Source: Macrotrachela quadricornifera
Taxonomy: Eukaryota; Rotifera; Eurotatoria; Philodinida; Philodinidae
Assembly (NCBI GenBank): GCA_022393335.1
Contig: JAJEKB010000981.1
Span: 185,483-249,482 of the forward strand
DNA length: 64,000 nt
Reading direction: 5' to 3'
Position numbers and translations under genes: made by a program. Shown one piece after another: positions 8,870-19,725 of this stretch (position 1 is the stretch's first letter; each line of letters begins with the position of its first letter). The notes beneath the pieces are model-generated. The model saw only the letters and a list, made by a program, of their open reading frames with translations, had not been told where the DNA came from and did not search any database.

Positions 8870-11023
8870 ATGGTTATTTCCAGTGCAACAACAAATAATT
8901 TGAGTGATCATACACAAGTAAGAGAAATATATCATCGAAATTTTATAAATGTTTCATAATTTTCTGACTAATATATATATTAGACAGTTTTGATTCGTAT
9001 GATTTCTAGGATGTCTGAACTAAACAATATTAATGATAATCAAGAATCATTAAGACCTAGAATAACTTCTGCACGTCAACCACGTATTCGTGTTATTGAA
9101 AATTTTCTTATCATTTGGTTAAATATAGAAAATAATAAATTTGATGAAAAATCAATAAATCAACTTCGATCAATAGTTAATTCTGTTAAAATAATTTCCG
9201 ATACTGAACAATGTATTGAATATCTTTCACAAATTCAAGATGAAAAAATCTTTATGATTATTTCAAATTCATTTGATCATGAATTCATATGTCATATTGA
9301 ACAAATGTCACAAATTAATTCAATTTATTTATTATCTGATAAAAAAATCGATTATCAACAATATAAAAAAATTCAAGGTATTTATAATAAAATAAATCTT
9401 ATTTGTAATGTAATAAAACAAGATATTCAAAAATGTCAAAATAATTTAATATCAATTAGTACTGTTACATCAAATTCTATAACTAATTTAAATGAATTAG
9501 ATCAATCATTTATGTATTCACAATTAATAAAAGAAATTTTACTTGATATGGATTATGATGAAAAATCTAAAAATGAATTAATAGATTTTTGTCGTACACA
9601 ATATGCAGGTAATCGATATGAATTACAAATAATAAATGAATTTGAACGTGATTATAAACATCCATCACCAATATGGTGGTATACAAGAGATTGTTTTACA
9701 TATTCAATGCTTAATAAAGCTTTACGTACACAAGATACAGAAATAATTATTAAAATGGGATTTTTTATTCGAGATCTTCATGAACAAATTGAAGAAGTTT
9801 ATTCTGAAATGGATAAACCAGAATTATTAATTGTTTATCGTGGTCAAGGTATGTTAAATAATGAATTTGAAAAATTATTAAAAAATAAAGGTGGACTTTT
9901 ATCATTTAATAATTTTTTATCTACCAATACTGATCGAAAAATTTCATTAAATTTTGCTAAACAATCATTAAATAATTCGAATTTAACATCTGTTTTATTT
10001 AAAATGGAAATAAAACCATCAATTGCATCAAGTCCATTTGCTTCATTAGATAATTTAAGTTATTTTTCTGATGTAAAAAAAGAAATTCTTTTTTCTATGC
10101 ATACAATTTTTCGAATTAATAATATTAAACAAATTGAAGATAATATATGGCAAACTAATTTAACATTAACAAATGATAATGATGAAGAACTTTTACGACT
10201 TACGGAATATACACGAAAAGCTGCACGTGGTGAAACTGGAATGCATCGTATGGCTAAATTAATGCTTGTTATGAATAAAATGGATAAAGCTAAAGAAATA
10301 TATTTAGCATTACTTGAAACAACACCTGAAGATGATATTAAAGAACTTGCTTATTTACATCATCAACTTGCACATATTTATGAGCAAAAAGATGATTTAA
10401 TTAATGCACTTTCTCATTATAATGAATCACTTAATATTTATTTAACTTATTTACCAGTAAATGATCCTCAATTATGTCCAACTTATTCAAATATTGGTTT
10501 AATTCTTAAAAAACAAGGAAATCTTGATGGTGCATTAGAATGTCTTCAACATGCTCTTGATATTGATCTTATTGCACCAAATCCTGATCAACTTGAAATT
10601 GTTATTCGATATAATAATATTGGTGGAGTACTTGATGCACAAGGTAAACGTACAGAAGCCTTAGAAAATTATGAACATGCACTTGAAATTGCTCAGATTT
10701 GTCTTCCATCTCGTCATCCATTAATAGGAGCTACTCATAATAATATTGGATTAGTTTATTATTCAATGAATAATTATTCAACAGCATTAACACATTTTAC
10801 AAAAACACTTGAAATTGAAAAAAAATCACTTCCATCTGATCATCCATCATTAATTATGACACATGCTAATATAGCTGGAGTATTAGAAGATCTCCATCAA
10901 TATAAAGAAGCTACTGAACATGCAGAACAAGCAGTTAATATTGTACGTAATACATTTGATAGTGATCATCCTCAAGTTATTATGTTACAAGATTATTTGA
11001 ATCAATTACGAGAAAAACAATAA
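8870..11023 (+). CDS. ADP-ribosyltransferase (ART) domain protein with C-terminal TPR repeats
   Basis: Two exons, 8870-8917 and 8984-11023, join in phase to 695 aa starting MVISSATTNN; without the first exon the long frame has no ATG until 8999. Residues ~50-170 form an alpha/beta domain (FLIIWLNIENN, EKIFMIISNSF, SIYLLSD) of the kind I associate with bdelloid ART proteins. The ART core follows: Arg302 in LIVYRGQGM, the STS-like FLSTNTD at ~327-333, and the catalytic Glu383 in VKKEILFSMH, giving an R-S-E layout. From ~438 to the end are about six TPRs of kinesin-light-chain type (ALSHYNESLNIY, ALECLQHALDID, ALENYEHALEIA, ALTHFTKTLEIE). Such proteins would attach ADP-ribose from NAD+ to targets selected by the TPRs; substrates are unknown. 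Arg-specific members normally have ExE or QxE before the catalytic Glu; here it is KxE, so specificity or activity may differ. No signal peptide is seen, which suggests a cytoplasmic protein. Confidence 0.88.
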
Positions 11024-12601
11024 ATACATAGAATGTTTTTTTTTCTGTTTTTCTCTACCAATTTTAAATAAAAGAAAAAATTGTTGGTCACTTTTTATTC
11101 AAAGTTTAGCGGAAAGATAAAATTATCTAGCAAAAAGAATGAGAATCAATAAGGTATTATTGTACTAAATTATGTATCTATATAAATAAGACAATATGGA
11201 AATTAAGTACATCAATATAATTCTTGAAAATATTCATTAAAAAACGTATTAATAAAATATTGTATAACTATTTTATTCATTATATCAGTAGATCGAATCT
11301 AACAGATGATATATAAAGAATGATCTTCTCAATATTTTATTCGTATCTCTCTCAACTTTAGATGCTTTAACTCGACTATTCTTTCAAAAGGTATCTCCAA
11401 CGAGAATAATTCTTCAAAAGATAACTAGAAAACTTCCACCATAATAGCAACAGTAAACTACAAAAAAAATCCACTTTCAAACAACCTTTTTTTGCACAAT
11501 AAATTATTCATCTTGTTTTGACAAAATAGTTTTTAGAATATTCTAAAGTAAGTTTCATATATTCGCACATATGCTCTTCGTAACAGAGCTAAAAATAAGA
11601 TCTTCAGATAAGTTTATGAGAGTTTAGTGATTCATCGTCTTGAAAAATAAATTGGAATTACAGATAGTTTCCCCTAGTCACATCATTCATTACATAAAGT
11701 ATCGTTTGGAACGATTTTTTTGCATTTTACATAGTAGAAAAATATTTTCCTTCAATTTAAATATAAAATCTTAATTCGAGTTATGTTATATTTAGCTTAA
11801 CTTAACTAAAAAATTGATGAATTTCTATAAAAATTCCTAAATACACGATTTAAGAACAAGTAAGCAAGGGCTCTATTCGAATAAATTTAGAGTTTACTAA
11901 AAGAAAAGTATTCACTCCACTGATAGAACTTTTCATGAGCTAGAAAAATGATTTGAATGAAAAACTAAATGTTCAAACGATTTTACAGAATATGATTATT
12001 CATTTTTTATTATAATCATTAGTAAAATAAGAGAAGAAAATGAATTTTAAATTGAGTCTATTGTTCTTATCTTCATTTACCGATGAGATATAATGCTAGA
12101 ACATAATGTTTTCTTAACCTTTTCCATTGAAACACGTGATTTTTAAGTTATTATCAAAATTGAAACTATCGATTTACAATTTTTTTACATCATATGTATT
12201 TCCCGTTCTTTTTCGGATAAATTTCTCTCGTCCGCTAACTATAGTTTCGAATAGTATTGTTATACTATTTTCTTTTTCCGTTCTCTTTTAATTCTAGGGA
12301 TTTATGATCATGATAATAGACAACTCTGGCTATCTAGACGACGTAACAAATATCCACAAGTAATGTCTACTTACTCTCTTTTTCTCTTCTACTGTCTGCC
12401 CAGTCAGGATATCAGCAACAAAATGGACGGGAGAAATCATAATGAATTTTCGAGAAAACGTGTCCATACCTCTCTCTTTTTCTTGTCTCACTATTTATTT
12501 AGCTCTTTTTTCCAACGACGTTATTATTAGTCGATCTTTCTCTTTTCCTTTTAACTTTTAACCTATTTGTGTGTGTGTGTGAGTGTAAAGTAACAACTAC
12601 A
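11024..12601. other. Intergenic, ART-TPR gene to CPEB
   Basis: AT-rich up to about 12,170. From ~12,190 to 12,600 the composition becomes CT-rich with a TG repeat (12,569-12,580), which probably marks the promoter and 5' UTR of the CPEB gene. No gene seen. Confidence 0.35.
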
Positions 12602-14891
12602 ATGATCTCAAAAGAAAATGTAAGTCTAGCATCTTTTATTTCTTATTATTTTTTTGAGTAATAAATTAATTAAATAATTTCTTTTTTTTAAGGCTTTTAC
12701 AATAGGAGGAAATTATCCATTAATTGATCGTTCATTTAATACGTCTATTGCATTAGGTACTTTACTTGATGATACTTTACCAAATAATAATGATTATGAA
12801 CAACATCATCAACAACGATCAATGATAATGATGAATGGAGCACCAACTATGCCACAATGGTCAATGCCACAAATAAATTTTGCATCAGCACCTCTTGTTG
12901 GGTAAAAACAAAAATGAAAAGAAAAAATTATTATTTTATTGTCTTTTGTTTTTCTTTTTAGTATGTGTTCAGATGAAAAATTACTTCAATTTTTAATGAG
13001 TAAAGATCTTACAGCACGTTATGCTGGTGATGATGATCAATATGAAGATGATCATTATTTACAAGAAAGACATCAAAATATTCCTCCAACATCTTTAATA
13101 GAACAAATGGTATGATAATTTTCATTCGTTTTTTTTTCTATTGTAAAATTTTATGATTTTAATTTAATATACATTTATTAGCAATGTATCACAATTGATA
13201 ATGATGATAATCGACTAAAATTAGCTGCTGCAAATGAACGTCGTCAAGCTACTCGTAAGAAATTTTAAGGAAAAAAAGATCACTGTTTTTTTTCATGTGA
13301 GAGATTTTTATTTATTGTCTAGGACATTTTGGAAAAGTTAGTCAAAATATGTGTTGGTGTGCACCATTACCTGTTAAACCACGTGCTTATTCAATTAATC
13401 CTCCTTCACTTTCAAATAAAATTTTTCTCGGTGGTATTCCGCATGATCTTAATGAACGTAAGAATAAAATATATTTACATTTTTTTTTTGTAATTTCATA
13501 TAATTTAATTATCTTTTAAGGTGAATTAGCAACTCGTCTTAGTCAATTCGGTCCCGTTCGTATCGAATGGCCAGCTGAAAATAATCGAACACGTCGTCGA
13601 ACTAATCATGGTATATATATATAGTTTTTTAAATTTCATTGAAATTATATTTTTGATTTTTAGGCAAATCTGGATATGCTTATGCTATATTTGATAAAGA
13701 ATCGTCTGTACATGAATTACTTTTAGCTTGTTGTCAACAACCACAGCGTAATTCTGATGGTCGTTGTGAATATTATCTTAATCTTAATAGTCAACGATCA
13801 GCATCAAAACGTAAAAGTGTAAGTTACTATTTTTCTTCAAAAAAAAAAAAAAATTTTAATCGAATTATAATATTTCTACTGTTTTAGATTCAACTTATAC
13901 CATGGTTTGTAAGTATTATAATAATTTTAATTTAAATTCCAAAGATAAAATAATATTTTTTTTAGACGGAAGATGCACAATGGATGTCATCTAATCGACA
14001 TGATGCAGCAATGTGTGAACTACTCAAAGATGATCCATATAAGACTACAGTTTTTGTTGGAGCTTTGCACGGTATGATTTATTAAATAGGAAAGATTATT
14101 GATTTTTTTCGCCTAATCATTTTTAGGTATGATGACTGCATATGCACTTGCTCGAATTTTTTCGAAACTATTTGGTGAAGTTGATTTTGCAGCTATTGAT
14201 ACTGATCGTAATAAATATCCTATTGGTAAACTAATAATTAATATATTCTATTAGATGTAAATTTCTTTTTTGTATTGTTGTATAGGTTCTGGTCGAGTAA
14301 TTTTTACTAGTATTCATAGTTATTTCAGTGCTATGACGGTTAGTTTTTTTGTTTAAAAAAGAAAACATAATGATGAATATCTAAATTTTTGTAATAGGCT
14401 AATTATGTATTTATTGATTGTGAACGATTTTCTAAAGTGGTATGTATTTTAGTTTTTTTCTCGAAAGGAAATATTGAAAGTGTAGAATTTCCATAGGATA
14501 TTAGATTTTTGACTACTAGATAAAAATTGAAGATGAAAAACAATAGAATTTTTAGTTTTATATTTCTTTTAATATTATTTTAAGTAGTATTTATCTATTA
14601 AAATCATGAATATTAGATTCAGAGTAGTATCAAGGAAACATATAATTTTGAAATTAATTTATGATCTAATAGATTCAACTTGATCCTTATTTGGTTGATG
14701 CTCAAACATGTAGTGGTGCAAATGGTCAATCATGCACACAATTAGGAAAATATTTTTGTCGTTCACTTGCTTGTTGGAAATATTTTTGTGATAAATGTTG
14801 GACTAAAGCACATACTGGTATCAATAGTCAGCAACCATTAACTGAAGCGCTTGCTCATAAACCTCTCATGCGTAATGCTAGTGTTTCCTGA
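12602..14891 (+). CDS. CPEB1: Cytoplasmic polyadenylation element-binding protein, CPEB1/Orb type
   Basis: Thirteen phase-consistent exons give 455 aa: 12602-12619, 12693-12901, 12962-13109, 13182-13254, 13323-13457, 13521-13610, 13664-13818, 13888-13908, 13966-14071, 14127-14225, 14286-14338, 14398-14439 and 14673-14891. A disordered N-terminal part is followed by RRM1 ([13 protein letters not shown]), the inter-RRM IQLIPWF, RRM2 ([27 protein letters not shown]) and a C-terminal zinc-binding ZZ-like domain ([21 protein letters not shown], ending PLMRN). FVGALHGM and PLMRN are CPEB1 features; CPEB2-4 have FVGGVPRPL. CPEB1 binds U-rich CPE motifs in mRNA 3' UTRs and controls poly(A) tail length and translation in oocytes and neurons. 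Exon 8 is a 21 nt microexon coding IQLIPWF. The first zinc knuckle is unusual: C-x7-C instead of C-x2-C. Confidence 0.92.
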
Positions 14892-15643
14892 TTGTTTAAT
14901 TTTTTTTTCGTGTTTTCTTTTTTGTTATTGGAAAGAAAAAGTTATGCATTTCTGTTTGTTGTTTTTTTCTCTTTGTGTTTGAGATGCATTTCATGTTCGT
15001 CTATATCTCTGTTGAATGGTTCAATTGTTTGTGTTCGTTTTCTTTCTTTCTTTCCTTTTCTTGTTCCACTGTACCGGTGATCCACTCTAATGAAGCTGGA
15101 CTACGTCGTGTGTTGTGTGATCAATTTTCTTTTTTTTTCGCTATATGTATGTTTTTCTATTATTATCCTTTTTTTTTTTGTTATTTGTTACTGATGGTTT
15201 TTTTCGTGCATCTTTATGATATTGTACTTTGAGAAAAAAAGAGACAGAACGATTAAATATATAAAAAAAAATACACGCACACACATAGAACTCTTTGTAC
15301 GTCAATAGTTTAATATATAGCTTTCAGTAAATGTTGTCTTGTGATATCGTTGTCAAAGATTACTTTCATAACTGCTTAGTACAGAAGTAGATAGAAGGGG
15401 AGAGGAAGGGTGGTTGCTTATACAGAACAGAAAAGAAAAATGTAATAAATAATGGAGTAGGAAAGAAACAAAGAAAGGAGAGAAAAAAAACGTGTTCCGG
15501 TCTATTATTGAATGCAAAAAGAGGCCATAACGAGGGTCATATGTAAGAACGAAAGATATTTGGAGGATAGATATGCACAACCACCCATTGTACTAACAGT
15601 ATAATAATTTTAACAAAAAGTATTTAAAAGAATATTATTTAAT
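14892..15643. other. CPEB 3' region and intergenic spacer
   Basis: The first ~350 nt are T-rich with TTTT runs, consistent with the CPEB 3' UTR. A GA-rich stretch (15,390-15,500) follows, then AT-rich sequence before the SLC30 start. No gene seen. Confidence 0.3.
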
Positions 15644-17564
15644 ATGATTTTGGCCATTGCTTTACTAGTCAATAACCTTGGACTGTTTTTTTTTGAAATT
15701 ATTGGTTATCATGTTTGTCATAGTGGTATGTATTTTTTTTCCTTTTAATAGAAACGACAAGGAAAAATTATCTTTTTTTCTATTACTTGTAACAGTTGTA
15801 ATGCTGCTTGATGGTTACTACCATCTGTGCCAAGCTATTCTATGTACAGTACGAATTGTTTCACGTCGAGTATGTTAGAAAATTCTATTTAAGAAAGATT
15901 TATTATTTATTTATATATATTTATAGATTCAATTTACGTATACATCTCGGCATACATATGGATTAGCTCGAGGTAATATTTATTAAATAATTTATTATGT
16001 TATAGATGTGTATATATATATTTTCATTTTTTCTATTTAATAAGTTGGTGTTGTGGGTGAATTAGTTGCTTTTATCAGTTTTCTTTCATTATCTGTTTCG
16101 GTTTTTCTTGAAAGTGTAAAACATATAATTGATGTTACTTTTATAATACCAAAACGAGAAAGTAATAGTTCGACATTATTTACTGCTCATGGCCATGGTA
16201 AATTTTGTTTAAAAATACTTAAATAAAAAAATTACAATTTATATTTAGAACATATACATAGCCTTATTGATCACCCAAATTTTATTCTTGGTGTTGGTGT
16301 TTATGCAACTATTTCTAATTGTTTATTAGGTGTTATAATACTTTGTATGTAAAATTGTTTTTATGAAAATAAAAATAAATATAAATATTTATATAGATAC
16401 GGTTATAAAACATTCAATTAAAATTAAGAAGCATATAGAACAGCGACGACATAGTCTTAAACAACCATTACAAAAAAAATTATTTTCTAATTCATGTATG
16501 TAGCACAATCATTTTTTTGTTTTGTTATTTGAATTTATTACAAATTTCATTAATATCAAAAACAAAATCTAGAAAATAAATTTTATTCAATTTATTTATA
16601 ATTATTCTAGTGCTCATTTCGGATACATTACCTATGCATCATTCATTCCTTCAAGTGCTTAATATGTTACTTGGTCCTTTAGCTATATTAGCTTGTGGTG
16701 TTTTATTGATAATGTTATCAGAAAAACATCATGTTCGAGTTATGTACAGTCGTCTAGTTGATCCAATTATTTGTTGTGTTCTTTTTCTTTCATATCTTTT
16801 CATGATTTCTGTACCAAGTATGATAATAAGTCTCATTTTATGGTTAATTCTATTGATAATTTGTATTTTTTTTCCTCTTAGTTCGAGATGTGATACATCT
16901 TGTTTTACAAGCTAAACCATATGGTCTTAAATCTGATGAAATTGAAACAACAATTTTAGCATCTGTATATGAATTAGTTTATTTAAAAAAGATATAAAAT
17001 AAGATTTTTTTTTTTATTGTTTTTCTTTAGGTTCCTGGTGTTTCAAACATTCATGAACTTCATATATGGCGTTTAACACCACAAAAAACATTAGCAACAG
17101 TTCATGTTGTTTTTAATACAACAGAAGATATATTAACTAAATATCAAGATATTAATGTAGTATTTGAAACATTTAATATTGATCATGTTACTATTCAACC
17201 TGAATTTTCATTGGTAAATTTTAATTATACATATATATATATATATTTGTTTTATTTTTAGCCTTCGGATGAAATTGAAAAACTTGGTTGTCATTATCAG
17301 TGTTCAATGGATAATACTGAATGTAGTCCATTACGATGTTGTGAGACTCCACCAACTCAAATAATTAAAAAAAAGACTACAGAATCACGAAAACTACAAT
17401 TTCATCGTCGTAGTAGCGTTGATTTGCCTTCACTAAGTACAGACAGTGGAGATGAAAATGAAACAGAACGGGAAATCGATTTAATTAAAAATGCAAATAC
17501 TAATGTTTCTTCCTCACCGTCGGCGACATCTTTAGCTATTGTTACTGTTAATAACAAGAAGTAA
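15644..17564 (+). CDS. SLC30 (ZnT1-like) cation diffusion facilitator lacking canonical Zn-site residues
   Basis: Ten exons join in phase to 441 aa: 15644-15725, 15796-15869, 15927-15972, 16045-16197, 16249-16344, 16397-16495, 16611-16817, 16882-16964, 17031-17213 and 17262-17564. The layout follows ZnT1: TM1, TM2, HTYGLARVGVVGELV (ZnT1 NTFGWIRAEVMGALV), a loop with few His, TM5/6, and a cytosolic domain with VPGVSNIHELHIWRL and VTIQPEFSL, then a Cys-rich tail (CHYQC, CSPLRCC) like the ZnT1 C terminus. ZnT1 exports zinc across the plasma membrane. In ZnT1, TM2 has SFHMLSD and TM5 has FLHVLGD, whose two His and two Asp bind the transported ion. Here TM2 reads YYHLCQA (His37 kept, Asp replaced by Ala41) and TM5 reads FLQVLNM (Gln198 and Met202). 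The membrane site is therefore mostly lost, so this may be a regulatory or pseudo-transporter subunit, as proposed for ZnT6. Confidence 0.82.
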
Positions 17565-19725
17565 AAATTTTCTATCTTTTTTATTTGACCCAGTTTTTTT
17601 TTCTTTTTTTTTTGTGATATAATAGTTTGAGACTTTACTTAAACCCATGTAACTATTATGATAAATAATGGATATAATTATATGAATTTTAATGCGGTAA
17701 AAATTTATTTAATAGGTTGTATTATCATATAATTATATTCATTATTTTGAAAAAAAAAATGACTACATGGTACTATACTCATATGTAATTGACAAAAAAC
17801 TTGCTATATTTGAGAAAAAATATATGTATCTGATTTTGGTGGACTTGTTTTTTGTTTTGTGCTTTAATCAAAAAAAAGATACTATTTAAATATTTTTTCA
17901 TTTGATACTTTGAAAATAATATCGTAATGAAATGTTAACATTGGCAAAAACTTTCTTGCATGAAACAACTGTCACTTATATGAAGTCTACTATTCATTGG
18001 ATGAATGACGCTATATGATAATTAAAACTGAATCAAATAAATTTTTATCTTTCTTTAGTTTAATTAACTGAATGAAAAAATAAATGTATGAGAAATGTAG
18101 AATAAGATTTAAGTAAAGAGATGTATATGCATATTTGACAATAAAATATTTGAATGATAAATGTTTACTTATGGATTTTTTTACTGAAATTTTTCTATCA
18201 GAATGTTCATATGAATAATAATTTCTACTTCTTCATAATATTTATGTTGAACAAACAAATCTTTTTTCTAGTTTTAGCTTTTCAATTAAAAGATTTCTTT
18301 AAGATTAAATATTATTATATACGTATAAATGGAAAGAATAAACTATAATCTACGGTATATACGACAAATCTTTCCATTGACTGATCTAATTCTATATGTA
18401 TATTAAAGGAAATGACATGTCTCCAATCTTTTTCTATATAATCAACATCAAGTACTTTTATCATAATGCATTTCAATTAAATTATCTCTTATGCAAAGAA
18501 CATGATGTTAAAGTTGTATTTTTTGTGTCCATGAGCAAAATTCTATTAACGATAGATTTAGAATTGATGCATTTAATGATTGAATTAAATTCATTTAAAA
18601 ATTCTCAGTAACATCATTTTCATCTGTTGAATTATAATAAGTTATAGAATTTATAAAAGAATTACGGAAAAATCTGCAAGATATTCGATATGTTGTTTAT
18701 AGAAAAAATTTTTCATGTTTTCTAGCAACAGAAAAAAAAAAGATTTTTTAGAACTATTTCTTTTATTTTAAGAAGCTTACAATAATGATTTTTTGCATTT
18801 GAAAATATAGATTTAAGTTTATTCAGGTATGAGAAGATTGTTTCTCTTTAAATATTGATTATCAAATGAGATAAGTGTTTTCGTGATATTAGCTACAAAA
18901 AAGTTATGCATAGCTTTGAAAAATTCTTTACTATTCTATACATCATTAAAAAATAGTTTCTAAGAAAATTTTACTCGTGAAAGATCATAAGATAAACCGA
19001 TAAATAAATCTGCCAGCAGAGTATAGGTGAAGTTTTATTAAAATATATTTTTTTGACAATGATTGAAGTTTCTTTTCTTTTGTATTATTGATTGTTGCTT
19101 TCAAATATAATGTTTATTTTCTATAAAAGTTTCATATTTAACTACTGCATAGAGAAAAAAACGCCAACTTTCTTAACAACAGTAAAGTATTTTTACAAAT
19201 CGATGAGTAATGTTTCTTCTACTTCTATAATGGATAAAATAAAAGAAAAATATTGCTTATCCAGAGATCATTTATATCTTTTTCAAATGCACTTTCACGT
19301 GTTCAATCTAAAAATCAACATTTTGATGTACTTAAAACGAAAAAGAAAATATTGTATTCTTTTGTAAATCTTGCAATATACATATTCTTGCAAAACTCAT
19401 TAAATTGTTTAACAATATAAAAATCGTCGAGAAACAATAGAATATAAAGTTAGACGAAAGAATGAAGGATTATACGTTATAATTACACTGAGTGACCTCT
19501 ATAAAATGTTTTTTTAGTGCAAAGATATACATGACCATTTACTTTCGAATAGTTGATTCATCTAAGACGATAATCGAAGAAGAAAAAGAAAAAAGAAAGC
19601 AAGACAAGCATCTAGATACATCTATACAAGTCAAGTTATTGTTTACTAGAAGGCGTAGGACAATCTCCCTAAAAAAATGAACAAACTTTTGTTGTTCATT
19701 AGTATTTATTTAATGTATCTTTTAG
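17565..19725. other. Intergenic, SLC30 to SLC12A9-like gene
   Basis: AT-rich spacer without convincing coding potential; short open frames at 18,154, 18,396 and 19,092 have Phe/Ile/Lys-dominated composition typical of chance frames. It contains an inverted repeat at 17,644-17,770. Confidence 0.35.
17644..17770. repeat. Imperfect inverted repeat (possible MITE remnant)
   Basis: AATAATGGATATAATTATAT (from 17664) is followed about 40 nt later by its near-exact complement (to 17746, ATATAATTATATTCATTATT). An outer pair CCATGTA (17645) / TACATGG (~17763) extends the symmetry. It could be a small fold-back element or a chance AT-rich palindrome. Confidence 0.4.

Noticed and set aside
18154..19367. 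Series of short Phe/Ile/Lys-rich frames
   Set aside because: Typical of chance frames in ~25% GC DNA; no conserved features.
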